From a virus: 40,617 nt of DNA. The position numbers were made by a program, and so were the translations under genes. Below, in pieces: positions 14,840 through 23,197 of the stretch (position 1 is its first letter; each line of letters opens with the position of its first letter). A model generated the notes under the pieces. That model worked only from the letters and a program-made list of their open reading frames with translations. It searched no databases and had not been told where the DNA came from. The stretch lies in the IMG/VR virus record IMGVR_UViG_3300035698_003935, positions 1 through 40,617 of that record; one strand, 5' to 3'.

Positions 14840-16275
14840 AAGTTTTCTTCTACCTTTTCATAATATATTTTAATCTGTCTAATACCAGTTTCTCCAGCAG
14901 CCCATTCAGCTTCTATCTTAATAGATGCAGATTTCTTATCTAAGTGTTGGAATGTTCTCTGTGATATTGCTCCATCTATAGAATATGTAAACCCACCTAA
15001 GCTTACAGATGTATCTGGTGCGTCAGAATAGTATACTTTAAAGTTAATATTATCTCCAGAAACCATAGCTCCTTCTAATAATACATCTACTTTAGTTATA
15101 AGTGAATTCTCTGGTAAGTAGTATGTGTTAGAAACAAATGTTGAGTCTGGTGCATCTGAGGCGTCTGAAGTAAACTTACCAAATTTCTTTACTTTAGAAC
15201 CTACTGCTATACTATTGTTTGCATACGCTCTTATTGCTGTTATGTTTCCAGTAGCTCCTGCTGTATTATTATTCTGATTATATACGTGATAAAAAACATT
15301 ACTACCACCTGGATATAATGGTCCAAATGCTAATATTTTATCTGTTTCTGTTATGTAAATTGTATCTCCTACTGATGTTACCTTTTGTTTATATACATAG
15401 TCATCATGTGTTTGCTCTATATCCAGTTTCTTTAATGCTGTTATTCCAGAACCATTAAAGTATCCAAACATATCATCATAGAATACATATGTAGTTCCAC
15501 CATGAGTAAAGAATGATGATATAAATCCATTAGTATGTATTACTCTATTAGGTATTGTACTTGTTCCATCCCATATATATATCTTAGAATTTTGTCTTAT
15601 TCCTTGTGTTACATTAGGTTGTGCTGCTATAAGCATGTCTCCAGTAGATTCATTAACTGCTATGTCTGTAATTTCATTTAATTCTACTCCTGATAAATCT
15701 AATACATCTAGTGTTATTGCACTACCATCCCAATAATGTAATTTATATTGGTCTGTCACAAATAATTTTTTATCATATACTAAAAATCTATGATTTGATG
15801 ATTGTAATAGTCCTGTGGCTGTTGTACTCCACCAGTCAGGGTCTATTGAAGACATAGCTGCTGCATCTATTTTAGCTATATCATATCTTGATGAAGCGAA
15901 TACATTACCATTAAATCTTTGTATGTCTGTATATTTACTGCTATATGTTCTGGCTGTTCCTGTGTCGGATTGTTTTAATACTGGTGCTGCTGCACTATTT
16001 TCCCATCTATAAAATGTAGCTCCTGCTGCTCCTGTACCTTCTCCTACCATTATTAGTTCTTCTGCTAATGTAGCTGTGTCATCTTGATTCATAGCAAGAA
16101 TATTACCAGTTATTGTTCCTGATAGGTCTGTGTATGCTGGTCCTGGTTTTAATAGTCCTACTTCTGCTAATAAATTTATACTGTCGCTAGTTGGACTATA
16201 ACCACCATTAGGAGAGAACTCTGTTACTGATTCTCCAATTAAAAAGTCTTTAGCATTTATAGTTATATTTGGCAT
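14836..16275 (-). CDS. Beta-propeller-like tail protein, nozzle candidate
   Basis: A 479-residue, nearly all-beta protein with repeated blades (YKLHYWDGSAITL, SKIYIWDGTSTIPN, DMFGYFNGSGITAL, each followed by short Gly/Ser turns) and a C-terminal beta-sandwich-like region. In podoviruses the gene after the adaptor often encodes the tail nozzle, which in T7-like phages (gp12) has a propeller-like core. Order and repeat pattern fit; sequence does not prove it. It sits one base downstream of the adaptor gene. Confidence 0.6.
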   Translation of the reverse strand: MPNITINAKDFLIGESVTEFSPNGGYSPTSDSINLLAEVGLLKPGPAYTDLSGTITGNILAMNQDDTATLAEELIMVGEGTGAAGATFYRWENSAAAPVLKQSDTGTARTYSSKYTDIQRFNGNVFASSRYDIAKIDAAAMSSIDPDWWSTTATGLLQSSNHRFLVYDKKLFVTDQYKLHYWDGSAITLDVLDLSGVELNEITDIAVNESTGDMLIAAQPNVTQGIRQNSKIYIWDGTSTIPNRVIHTNGFISSFFTHGGTTYVFYDDMFGYFNGSGITALKKLDIEQTHDDYVYKQKVTSVGDTIYITETDKILAFGPLYPGGSNVFYHVYNQNNNTAGATGNITAIRAYANNSIAVGSKVKKFGKFTSDASDAPDSTFVSNTYYLPENSLITKVDVLLEGAMVSGDNINFKVYYSDAPDTSVSLGGFTYSIDGAISQRTFQHLDKKSASIKIEAEWAAGETGIRQIKIYYEKVEENL

Positions 16276-16276
16276 A

Positions 16277-16942
16277 TTAATCCATCCTTTCTGTATGAGG
16301 TTTAAGTTGTGGTCTTACAGCGACAAGTCTATTTGTATAATATTTTATTGTCTTACCCTGTATCTCATCATATAGTTCCTTAAACATCTTAACTCTTTTA
16401 TGTTGTTCTTTTTGCATAGAATAATCCATACAAGCACCATAAACTAAACCAATATGTAATTGATTTGGTAGATTAGGTGTATCTGCATCTGCTGATAATG
16501 CTGTAGCTTCATTACTATAATAAACTTTAAGTCCACTTGATACAGCTGTCTCTACTGGGTTTTGTAGAAATATAGAGTTGTCATATATCCTACAGTAATA
16601 AGAGCTACCATCTATTGTGTCGTTAGATAATGGAGACTCTAAATTCCTCATGTCTAATACTGGTAAGTTTGTCCATCCCTGGTCGTTACCAGTATAGTTT
16701 GCTTCTACTCTTTTAATAGAAAGTAAATCTGTAGGTAGTGTATATTCTTGCTGAGATGCGACCAGATTAGCGGTAGCAACCTCACCTTGACACTCCCATT
16801 CTCCACTCTCTTGTATAGCCATTGTGATTAAATCATCATAATAGCTGTTTAAGGCGATTAATATATTAGCTGATGTGTACTGAGATGTACCTACCTCATC
16901 TAATAGTAGTCTTACCTTTGTTACCATTTCTGCTTTTGTCAT
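16277..16942 (-). CDS. Head-tail adaptor protein, SU10-like
   Basis: A 221-residue protein with an N-terminal helix pair (TKAEMVTKVRLLLDEVGTSQYTSANILIALNSYYDDLI), a beta section (EYTLPTDLLSIKRVEANY), and a C-terminal helical part. This layout is typical of the podoviral adaptor that binds beneath the portal (SU10 adaptor and T7 gp11-like families). Its position just before the propeller-like gene supports the call. Confidence 0.7.
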   Translation of the reverse strand: MTKAEMVTKVRLLLDEVGTSQYTSANILIALNSYYDDLITMAIQESGEWECQGEVATANLVASQQEYTLPTDLLSIKRVEANYTGNDQGWTNLPVLDMRNLESPLSNDTIDGSSYYCRIYDNSIFLQNPVETAVSSGLKVYYSNEATALSADADTPNLPNQLHIGLVYGACMDYSMQKEQHKRVKMFKELYDEIQGKTIKYYTNRLVAVRPQLKPHTERMD

Positions 16943-16946
16943 ATTT

Positions 16947-17819
16947 TTATCTTGTAAATAATGTATATTTATTGTTAGCGGCTTTCTTAAATTTAAGCCA
17001 TATCTTTTTATCTGTTGGTCCTGATAAGTCAGCCATTAATTGTAGTGGTGCTTTGAAATTAGGATTTAGTTTAATTGATTGTAGTGTGGCATCCTTAGCT
17101 TCTTCTATTCTACTTAATTGAAAGTATGCTTGTCCTAGTAAATAATAAGCATCTGCTTTCTCCATATTGAAAATTGAACGTTCTACATATATCTTTAAGT
17201 AATATATTGCCATCTCATATATCTTTTTGAAATGGTATTCTCTTCCTAGATAGTAGACATTTCTGCGACTATCATCACCCTCTTCTTTAACTGCCTGTAT
17301 AAGCATCCTTAGTGACCTGTGTGGGTCTGCTGCGTGTGCTGGGCTATAAGCATATGTTATCTTTACATTACAATCATCTGAATCTGTATCGTTTATGTAG
17401 TTATGTATTCTTCCTTCCCACTTTATACTATCTATGTTTTTAAATATTCTAGGGAATGTAAATTCTTTAACTCCCTTACCATGTGGAAACATCTCTACAT
17501 TTATAACATTCTTCTTTGTCTGAGATATTATATCTTTAACCTTTCTAATACCATCTTCTTCTAAATATTCATCTGCATCTATGGATAATATCCATTCTCC
17601 TGTAGCTTTACTTTTAGCGTGATTTCTGGCATTAGCATAATGGTCTTCCCACTTATAGTCTGTAAATACCTTGTCTGTATATTTTTTTGCTATTTCTATT
17701 GTCCCGTCTTTTGAACCAGTATCACAGATTATAATTTCATCTGCCTCTTTGACTGATTCTAAACACCTCTCTAGCATCTTTTCTTCATCTTTTACAATGA
17801 GTACAACGCTTAATTTCAT
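16947..17819 (-). CDS. GT2 glycosyltransferase fused to TPR repeats
   Basis: A 290-residue enzyme. The N-terminal GT-A domain has SVVLIVKDEEKMLERCLESV, CDTGSKDGT at 32-40, ARNHAKSKATGEWILSID and the DXD in DADEYL (D81, D83). The C-terminal part (about 185-270) has TPR-like helices (ADAYYLLGQAYFQLSRIEEAKDA). This SunS-like architecture is known for enzymes that glycosylate proteins, with the TPRs guiding the target. The gene sits one base after the repeat-fibre gene and just before the adaptor, so virion proteins are plausible targets. Confidence 0.85.
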   Translation of the reverse strand: MKLSVVLIVKDEEKMLERCLESVKEADEIIICDTGSKDGTIEIAKKYTDKVFTDYKWEDHYANARNHAKSKATGEWILSIDADEYLEEDGIRKVKDIISQTKKNVINVEMFPHGKGVKEFTFPRIFKNIDSIKWEGRIHNYINDTDSDDCNVKITYAYSPAHAADPHRSLRMLIQAVKEEGDDSRRNVYYLGREYHFKKIYEMAIYYLKIYVERSIFNMEKADAYYLLGQAYFQLSRIEEAKDATLQSIKLNPNFKAPLQLMADLSGPTDKKIWLKFKKAANNKYTLFTR

Positions 17820-17820
17820 A

Positions 17821-17946
17821 TTAGAATATATCCTTCCATGTGTCTCCTATGTTAACTTTTCCAGCGGTAACCTCTTTCCAGCTATCACCTATGTTAATTT
17901 TCATATTGGGGACTTCTTTAAATGTATCACTTATATTAAGTTTAAA
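17821..17946 (-). repeat. Triple repeat encoding NIGDxWKEV-like units
   Basis: Three units in tandem at the C-terminus of the beta-repeat protein (NISDTFKEV, NIGDSWKEV, NIGDTWKDI), each followed by a short Met/Lys or Ala/Lys linker. The nucleotide sequences differ at synonymous sites, so the repeats are kept as protein. Confidence 0.7.
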
Positions 17947-19047
17947 ATTTGTTCCTGATTCTGGGTCCCATCCCTCAACACTGAATGTAGCCAACTGGTC
18001 TTTATTGCCATCTAATTGATATTGACAAACAAACCTGCCAACATCAAGTTCTATGTTTCTAGCATAACTAGAATTAGATGTATTGATTGCTAACAAAGCC
18101 ATATTAGCCATATTTTCATAACTTGAATCAGCGCTAACAGAATAAGCTCTAGTATCGCTGTTTCCTAATTCCATAGTTACAAAATAATGTGTTTCATCTA
18201 TTGCAGAAACTCCTACCGTGGTAGTAGTTGCACTAACAATCTCGTGGCTTTCTATTTGTGTTGTTTCATAACTACCATTAAATGAAACTGTTGTTATATA
18301 TGCCTTACTATTATATCCACCACCAATTATAATTGTACTATCATTAACTAATTTCATAGTTGTATATGAAAAATATCCTGTTGATGGCATTACTGCTGCT
18401 ATTGTTGTTGTGTCTGCTGCTGTAATATCATAATTTCCATCTAATGTATATGTTGTCAAAGTATTATTAGAACCATCATAGTGTAATGTAGCAAGATGTG
18501 TAGCATCAATTTTAATCAAATTAGGAGGAAATCCATTAGTAGTACTAAATTGATGTGTATCTTCTAATGCTATATTTTCATAACTTCCATCAAAACTAAA
18601 TGTTTTTAATTGATAATTATTACTAGAATCTTTGTATGCAATAGCGTGATGAGTACTGTCTATTACAGCAGTTGCACAAAATTCAGGACTTTCACCATCT
18701 GCAAATTTTAAACTAGCTATTTCAGCTATATTGTCTCCGTCAGCATCACAGCTAAATGTTTTAGTATATCCGCTTGCAGTTCCAGTAGATTGCCTATATG
18801 CAATAATAAAGTGGGTTTCATCTATAGCATCAACGGTAGCATAATTTGAAGTAGACGCATCATGGTCTAGTGAGTCTACTAAAGTAATATTATCAAAATT
18901 ATCATCTACAGAAAAAGTAAGTACATAATCTTTATTAGCTACAACAAACAATTTAGATGTAAGCTTTGCTAACGATTGTGGTTGTTCGTCGGTTGATAAT
19001 CCAGCACCAGTCCAATCGTTTATTTTTGTTATGTCTCCGTCTGCCAT
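17821..19047 (-). CDS. Beta-repeat fibre or receptor-binding protein
   Basis: A 408-residue protein of repeated short beta units of the form DETHFIIAY, DSTHHAIAY, DATHLATLHY, DETHYFVTM alternating with SFDGSYENI-like linkers, as in a propeller or solenoid. The last 40 residues hold three copies of a motif like NIGDSWKEV, a tag seen at the ends of some phage appendage proteins. It begins MADGDITKIND, similar to the start of the collagen-like gene upstream. Likely a host-contact appendage; the receptor is unknown. Ser, Thr and Asn are plentiful as possible glycan sites. Confidence 0.65.
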   Translation of the reverse strand: MADGDITKINDWTGAGLSTDEQPQSLAKLTSKLFVVANKDYVLTFSVDDNFDNITLVDSLDHDASTSNYATVDAIDETHFIIAYRQSTGTASGYTKTFSCDADGDNIAEIASLKFADGESPEFCATAVIDSTHHAIAYKDSSNNYQLKTFSFDGSYENIALEDTHQFSTTNGFPPNLIKIDATHLATLHYDGSNNTLTTYTLDGNYDITAADTTTIAAVMPSTGYFSYTTMKLVNDSTIIIGGGYNSKAYITTVSFNGSYETTQIESHEIVSATTTTVGVSAIDETHYFVTMELGNSDTRAYSVSADSSYENMANMALLAINTSNSSYARNIELDVGRFVCQYQLDGNKDQLATFSVEGWDPESGTNFKLNISDTFKEVPNMKINIGDSWKEVTAGKVNIGDTWKDIF

Positions 19048-19054
19048 ATTATTT

Positions 19055-19615
19055 TTATACTGTGTAAGTTAAATAAATTGAACCTTCTGTTGTATCTGTT
19101 GCTGTTGGTGCTGTTGCTTCTACTCCATATGCTACATTAACTATCATATCAGTTCTTCCAGTTCCATGGTCATCAGCTATTCTTGGGGTTGCTCCTGTAG
19201 GTCCTGTAATTCCAGTAGGTCCGACTACAGTTGAAGCAGTACCCTGTATTCCTTGTATTCCTGTAGGTCCAGTAGGTCCAGTAAATTGTGCTGCTGTTCC
19301 CTGTATTCCTTGAGTTCCTTGTGCTCCTGTAGGTCCTACAACAGTTGATGCTGTTCCTTGGATACCTTGAACACCAGTAGGTCCTGTTGGTCCAGCTACT
19401 GTGGAGGCTGTACCCTGAATACCTTGTGCTCCAGTTGGACCTGTTGGACCAGTTGGTCCTGTGGGACCTGTAGGTCCAGTAGCACCAGTGTCACCTTTAA
19501 AACTAGCCTTAGTAGCTTTCTTAGTTATTCCTGTGGTTATATCAACAACAGCAACCCAGTCGCCATCTGCTACTGTTGCTAGTGTTGTCAATTCCGTTAT
19601 TTTTCTATCTGCCAT
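19055..19615 (-). CDS. Collagen-like fibre protein
   Basis: A 186-residue protein. Residues 1-38 form an attachment-type head ([21 protein letters not shown], common at the base of phage fibres). Residues about 41-145 are Gly-X-Y repeats, mainly GPTGPTG and GIQGTAS units, able to form a collagen triple helix. A short C-terminal beta domain follows, with [13 protein letters not shown]. Thr in the Y position of the triplets is a usual site for O-glycosylation in bacterial and viral collagens; a glycosyltransferase-like gene lies just upstream (19869) and another downstream (16947). Confidence 0.85.
   Translation of the reverse strand: MADRKITELTTLATVADGDWVAVVDITTGITKKATKASFKGDTGATGPTGPTGPTGPTGPTGAQGIQGTASTVAGPTGPTGVQGIQGTASTVVGPTGAQGTQGIQGTAAQFTGPTGPTGIQGIQGTASTVVGPTGITGPTGATPRIADDHGTGRTDMIVNVAYGVEATAPTATDTTEGSIYLTYTV
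19180..19498 (-). repeat. Gly-X-Y collagen repeat tract
   Basis: About 105 codons with a Gly codon every third position, broken by AST and AQF insertions. The pattern GPTG is coded with varied synonymous codons, so this is not a simple DNA expansion. Confidence 0.85.
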
Positions 19616-19630
19616 ATTTTTATGTTATTA

Positions 19631-19795
19631 TTAAGGGGAAACTCTTTCCGTCCATGGTGTTACTCCAACTAGAGATTTTTCAATTATAATCTTTCCTCCA
19701 GTTTCTAATAAGATATAGTCTTCTACTTCATCTAACAGAAAATTACCTTCCCAAGTTGTAGAGATTGCTGACCTTTCGCTCCATGTTGTTGCCAT
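19631..19795 (-). CDS. Small virion-module protein with W-x-E-R ends
   Basis: A 54-residue frame (ATTWSERSAISTTWEGN ... GVTPWTERVSP). The near-repeat TTWSERS and TPWTERV at either end suggests a small beta-hairpin unit like those in appendage proteins. The start context AACAATATG matches neighbours. It lies between a hairpin and the collagen-like gene. Function unknown; probably a small structural or linker protein. Confidence 0.55.
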   Translation of the reverse strand: MATTWSERSAISTTWEGNFLLDEVEDYILLETGGKIIIEKSLVGVTPWTERVSP

Positions 19796-19818
19796 ATTGT
19801 TTATATTAAATTCTAATT

Positions 19819-19856
19819 AGAGAGGACTCCACCATAAACCACCACGTCCCCTCTCT
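19819..19856 (-). other. RNA hairpin between glycosyltransferase-like and fibre genes
   Basis: AGAGAGG at 19819-19825 pairs with CCTCTCT at 19850-19856; AC and GT add two pairs after a two-base bulge. The loop is about 18 bases. No T-run follows in the minus direction, so it may be an RNA processing or stability element rather than a simple terminator. Confidence 0.45.
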
Positions 19857-19868
19857 ATCAGAATTCAA

Positions 19869-20489
19869 TTAGATTCTTACGTCTAATTTCTTGCTGTTGA
19901 GTAAATCAAATGTTTTGTAATGGGAACATTTGTAATCCCAATTAACCCATATACCATATCCCTCATCTCTACATCTGTCACTAAATGCTAGGTCACTTCC
20001 AGTTGTTTTGCATCCAGTTTCTTTATCTAATATACTAGAGAATGGTGTTTTCATGTGTTCTAATACCTCTCGTCTCATGATAATACAGCCAGCTCCGACT
20101 CTATCTACCATTTGCCAACCATGTCCGCTCTTTAATGCTCGATACTGTTTATTCTTTTTGTTATAAACATTATATTTTACAACGTTATTCTTTGCTAATA
20201 TAGGTGTTGGTAAAGATATTAAATCTTTATCTTCCGTTATTAGTTCAAATAAGTTACAGTCTTTTGGGGGATTGTCTTCATCCATCATTATAAGATGAGT
20301 TGCTTCTGTTTCTAAGAACTCCTGTACTATAAAGTTTCTGTTCTCATCCACCCCTAGTCTGTTAGAAAATAATGTTTTTACATCATATCCATGATTTGTA
20401 CCGACCATTACCAATCTTATGACTTCGTTAGCTACCTGGTCTGTTACCATTCCACGAGTGAGTATTGCTACAAAGATTGTTTGTTTCAT
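19869..20489 (-). CDS. GT-A-like glycosyltransferase in the virion operon
   Basis: A 206-residue protein. MKQTIFVAILTRGMV starts the fold, IMMDEDNPP at 68-75 holds a DXD motif (D70, D72), RVGAGCIIMRREVLEHM matches the acceptor loop of GT2-like enzymes, and GSDLAFSDRCRDEGYGIWVN gives the catalytic acidic segment. Good overall fit to small phage GT-A glycosyltransferases. It starts one base after the holin-like stop and precedes the 54-residue and collagen-like genes. Confidence 0.75.
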   Translation of the reverse strand: MKQTIFVAILTRGMVTDQVANEVIRLVMVGTNHGYDVKTLFSNRLGVDENRNFIVQEFLETEATHLIMMDEDNPPKDCNLFELITEDKDLISLPTPILAKNNVVKYNVYNKKNKQYRALKSGHGWQMVDRVGAGCIIMRREVLEHMKTPFSSILDKETGCKTTGSDLAFSDRCRDEGYGIWVNWDYKCSHYKTFDLLNSKKLDVRI

Positions 20490-20490
20490 A

Positions 20491-20667
20491 TTATTTTGCG
20501 TTTCTTAATGCTACACCAAAGAGAGCTGCTAATAGCCCATATACAGTTACATCCTGTTCTGGTGTTGTATTGATTATATTAAATGCTTTTAAAACCGTAT
20601 ACACAGCAACTAGCACTGATACTATGTATGTCTTTTTTCCTGTTAAGAATGTTACAATTTTGTTCAT
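20491..20667 (-). CDS. Holin-like small membrane protein
   Basis: A 58-residue protein with a short basic N-terminus, TM1 at about 11-28 (TYIVSVLVAVYTVLKAF), a turn, and TM2 at about 41-55 (VYGLLAALFGVALRNAK). Two short spans and an A-L-R-N-A-K end are common among small phage holins. It lies 13 bases after the papain-like protease gene, so the pair may form a lysis cassette. Another role as a small membrane protein cannot be excluded. Confidence 0.6.
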   Translation of the reverse strand: MNKIVTFLTGKKTYIVSVLVAVYTVLKAFNIINTTPEQDVTVYGLLAALFGVALRNAK

Positions 20668-20680
20668 GTTTTTTTTATTA

Positions 20681-21697
20681 TTAATCTTCTATTGGTTCTC
20701 TCTTAGAGTTTATATGTTCTACACTGTTCCAATCGCTTATGCCGACTCCTATTGGTTTTTTCCAGTTAGAGTTAACCATACACTCTGTATCTTGTTTAAA
20801 TAACATTAGTTTACCATCTATACCTAATGCTAAGTGTTGACTACTACCTTCTACTAATAGATACATTTGCTTTTCTTTTATATTCATAGGCATTTGTTCA
20901 AATTGTTTAAGTATTATATTATATTGTAAACCTGAATGTCCAAATTGAAAGTCAGGTGAAAATTTAATATGTCCATGTCCATTTCTTTCGTAGTGGTCTA
21001 ATCCTAAAATTGTTCCATCACTCTCTACTTTATAAATCATTATAGCGTGATTAGGACTGTGATATGCTATATTGTTTTGATATGTTCCGTCTGTTATTGG
21101 ACTACTTGTACTATAACTAACTTGTATCGGTCCATACTTTAATTGTTGTGTTATATCTATTTGATTGACAGGTACTCTTGTATATGTTACTTCAAAGAAT
21201 TTATTAAACATTAAACCTTTTGATAAGTTCTCTACAGTTACATCTTCATAATAATCATCCCAAGTAAATACTGGTGTTCTTTGTTTATATGGAAAATCTA
21301 AATATTTTTCTGGTAATAATCCATAATCTCTTATAGCATCTCCTACTTTACTAAACCAATTACCACTATGAGTTGTATCTGATAGTTTAGCTATAAATCT
21401 ATCACTACAATTTATATCTCCATTATCATCATATAGTTCTAGTACCTTTAATAATCCTTCTACTATTGAATCATTCTCTCCCATTTTAGCTAGAGTAGTT
21501 TCTATACAGTCTAACGCTGAAAACGTCACACAAGCCATTGTGTCGCCATACAGACCTATCTGAGATTCCCACCTAGGTATAAATGGTTCACAGTTTCCAG
21601 ATGGAAAGAGTACTTCTTTAACCTTATTAGAACCTAAATTTTGATACCAATCTTTCGGACTGCTCTTATCTATAAAACCATATTTCATTTTATCCAT
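20681..21697 (-). CDS. Papain-like (C1) cysteine peptidase
   Basis: A 338-residue protein. Q46 and the stretch DTMACVTFSALDCIE put the catalytic Cys at C56, as in the papain QGxxGSCWAFS region; LKYGPIQVSYS (186-196) matches the usual GPV-x-V strand; and SPNHAIMIYKV puts the catalytic His at H217. A candidate Asn follows near GLDHYERNGHGH. About 75 further C-terminal residues hold beta-rich sequence. There is no signal peptide. Beside a holin-like gene it may act as a lysis enzyme cutting peptide links in the wall; virion protein processing is the alternative. It stands behind a large structured leader. Confidence 0.75.
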   Translation of the reverse strand: MDKMKYGFIDKSSPKDWYQNLGSNKVKEVLFPSGNCEPFIPRWESQIGLYGDTMACVTFSALDCIETTLAKMGENDSIVEGLLKVLELYDDNGDINCSDRFIAKLSDTTHSGNWFSKVGDAIRDYGLLPEKYLDFPYKQRTPVFTWDDYYEDVTVENLSKGLMFNKFFEVTYTRVPVNQIDITQQLKYGPIQVSYSTSSPITDGTYQNNIAYHSPNHAIMIYKVESDGTILGLDHYERNGHGHIKFSPDFQFGHSGLQYNIILKQFEQMPMNIKEKQMYLLVEGSSQHLALGIDGKLMLFKQDTECMVNSNWKKPIGVGISDWNSVEHINSKREPIED

Positions 21698-21709
21698 ATG
21701 TTTGAATTT

Positions 21710-21830
21710 TAATAGTTAGCTTTCAGCTTGTTAATTATTAGAGCAGATTATGACTAACTGCTTCTAGCACTTTACACCGTGCAATAGGTTGACCTTTTGA
21801 TTTTAATAATTAACTGGAAACTAACTATTA
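21710..21830 (-). ncRNA. Long cloverleaf-like inverted-repeat element upstream of the peptidase gene
   Basis: TAATAGTTAG (21710-21719) pairs perfectly with 21821-21830, 21720-21726 pairs with 21814-21820 at six of seven positions, and TTAATTATTA (21731-21740) pairs perfectly with 21804-21813, with a four-base bulge. The 63-base interior has three hairpins: AGCAG/CTGCT (21742-21762), GCAC/GTGC (21767-21782) and AGG/CCT (21786-21795). It lies a few bases upstream of the peptidase ATG. A related element heads the terminase operon. I see no minus-strand promoter just upstream, and a terminator-like hairpin on the plus strand follows, so the transcribed strand is uncertain. Confidence 0.6.
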
Positions 21831-21880
21831 GGGTTTGAGTGGACTTACGCTTTCGCTGCCACCCCATTTTTTTAGTTTTT
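21831..21880 (+). terminator. Terminator-like hairpin reading plus strand
   Basis: GTGG (21839-21842) pairs with CCAC (21859-21862) and GGG (21831-21833) with CCC (21863-21865); runs of T follow at 21867-21873 and again near 21876. No plus-strand gene precedes it. It could end a plus-strand antisense or structured RNA covering 21710-21830. Confidence 0.35.
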
Positions 21881-21887
21881 TATCCTA

Positions 21888-22073
21888 TTAAGGATACGTG
21901 AATTTTGGTTTATCCATTATTGAGAAGATTCTGCAATCTCCTCTATGATAAAACATTACTTTGTCATCTTTTTCAAAGGAGATGTATCCTGCTGCAATGT
22001 TGCAATCATATGTCCAACCTAATGCTTTGAGTTCATCCTCAGTTAGTTCATCACCAGCTTTGAGTTCATTCAT
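21888..22073 (-). CDS. Small hypothetical protein
   Basis: A 61-residue protein started at the ATG at 22073, which has a GGGAGG ribosome site five bases upstream and an ATGA overlap with the phosphoesterase stop; a longer frame running into that gene is unlikely to be used. Sequence is acidic then beta-rich (NELKAGDELTEDELKALGW, then KVMFYHRGDCRIF). No family recognised. Confidence 0.65.
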   Translation of the reverse strand: MNELKAGDELTEDELKALGWTYDCNIAAGYISFEKDDKVMFYHRGDCRIFSIMDKPKFTYP

Positions 22074-22861
22074 TTTTTCCTCCCAAAGTATTCTTTTGTT
22101 CCGTATAATGCTGTACCACCAATGATAGGTACGAAGTGTAAGTTGCATTTAGCAGAACCTAATTTAAAAAATCCGATTCCAAACCCCTGTTGCCAGTTAG
22201 GTGTTTTACCTTCCATATATTCTGCTTTAAGTTTGCAGAGACATCCACATTCAAACCAGAAATGTTTACCACCTTCGTTTGTATGAAAATGGAAACCAGC
22301 TCTATGTGTATGACCAGATACTCCTGATATACCGACTGATTCTAATTCACCTTTTGCTGTATAAGCAGAGAACTTTCTTACTAAGTTACCATGTTTTACT
22401 ACCTTTCCTCGATAGTTCATTCTTCCAATATCGTGATATGTGATACCAAGTTCTTCAAATTTTAGCAGATTAGGAACGGTTAGGTTTCTTAATCCAGATA
22501 GTTCTGAAGCCTTATTCCAAAGGTATCTTTGAAGTCTAGCTTCGTGGTTACCTTTTACAAAGTCAATCTTTGCATCAGGAAATTCTTTTCTGATTATACG
22601 AAGCACTGTTACAGCTTCATCAATTTCTTTCTGTAGTTTCATAGCTCTTATAGGGTCTTTGCTGAAAGACGATAGAGCATAGAAATCTATGACATCACCC
22701 ATTAGAAATATTCTATCAGGCTTGAACTCTTTACCAAAGGCTATTAAAGCCCTTATGGCTGCGTTGTCTTGATAAGGTGCGTGTATATCTGGTACGAATA
22801 ACACCTTCTCATACTTCCTCTCTTTTGACATATAGTTAATGTTATTAGTTAACTTTGCCAT
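22070..22861 (-). CDS. Calcineurin-like metallophosphoesterase
   Basis: A 263-residue phosphoesterase with the full metal-binding set: DIH at 25-27, GD at 55-56, GNHE at 104-107 and GHTH at 183-186. The ATG at 22861 is favoured over the GTG just before it because AGGAGG lies five bases upstream of the ATG. Phage members of this family act on phosphodiesters, phosphoproteins or nucleotides; substrate unknown. It shares an operon with small lysis-region genes. Confidence 0.85.
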   Translation of the reverse strand: MAKLTNNINYMSKERKYEKVLFVPDIHAPYQDNAAIRALIAFGKEFKPDRIFLMGDVIDFYALSSFSKDPIRAMKLQKEIDEAVTVLRIIRKEFPDAKIDFVKGNHEARLQRYLWNKASELSGLRNLTVPNLLKFEELGITYHDIGRMNYRGKVVKHGNLVRKFSAYTAKGELESVGISGVSGHTHRAGFHFHTNEGGKHFWFECGCLCKLKAEYMEGKTPNWQQGFGIGFFKLGSAKCNLHFVPIIGGTALYGTKEYFGRKK

Positions 22862-23024
22862 CACGTCCTCCTTTACCAGTTATGGTAATAGTACTGCATT
22901 TTATACACATTTTTACCTTGTCTTTGGTTACAAGGTTTATTCCTGTTTCGTGTAATACTGTCTCGTGACATTCTTTACACCAGATACTTCTGATGCAAGT
23001 GAAATGACAATTACTCTCTTTCAT
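22845..23024 (-). CDS. Small zinc-binding protein
   Basis: A 59-residue protein with C-x4-C (CHFTC) and two knuckles, WCKECH and MCIKCS, enough for a zinc ribbon. GAGGAG lies six bases before the ATG. It overlaps the phosphoesterase start by 17 bases and the membrane peptide stop by four. Function unknown. Confidence 0.65.
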   Translation of the reverse strand: MKESNCHFTCIRSIWCKECHETVLHETGINLVTKDKVKMCIKCSTITITGKGGRDGKVN

Positions 23025-23107
23025 TTTTTCTCCTCTGATATTAAACCTATTACGGTGAGTATTATGAATATAATACCAAATAATATCAAATTTATCACTT
23101 CTTCCAT
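23021..23107 (-). CDS. Tiny membrane peptide
   Basis: A 28-residue peptide made largely of one membrane span (INLILFGIIFIILTVIGLI) with acidic and basic ends. A strong GGAGG site precedes the ATG by five bases, and an ATGA overlap links it to the zinc protein. Such peptides near holin genes may tune lysis; unproven here. Confidence 0.55.
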   Translation of the reverse strand: MEEVINLILFGIIFIILTVIGLISEEKK

Positions 23108-23196
23108 TTCATCCTCCTTTCCTTGATAATATCTACCAAGGTTGTTTTATCTAGTAACAGATATAAAAAGAGGAATATACCTATTAAATATAACAT
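23095..23196 (-). CDS. Tiny membrane peptide
   Basis: A 33-residue peptide with one N-terminal span (LYLIGIFLFLYLLLD) and a basic C-terminus (KERRMKWKK). ATAGGAGG lies five bases upstream. The topology, a short span with a positive tail, fits small holin or antiholin-type proteins, though it is too short to be sure. It overlaps the next peptide gene by 13 bases. Confidence 0.55.
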   Translation of the reverse strand: MLYLIGIFLFLYLLLDKTTLVDIIKERRMKWKK

Positions 23197-23197
23197 T

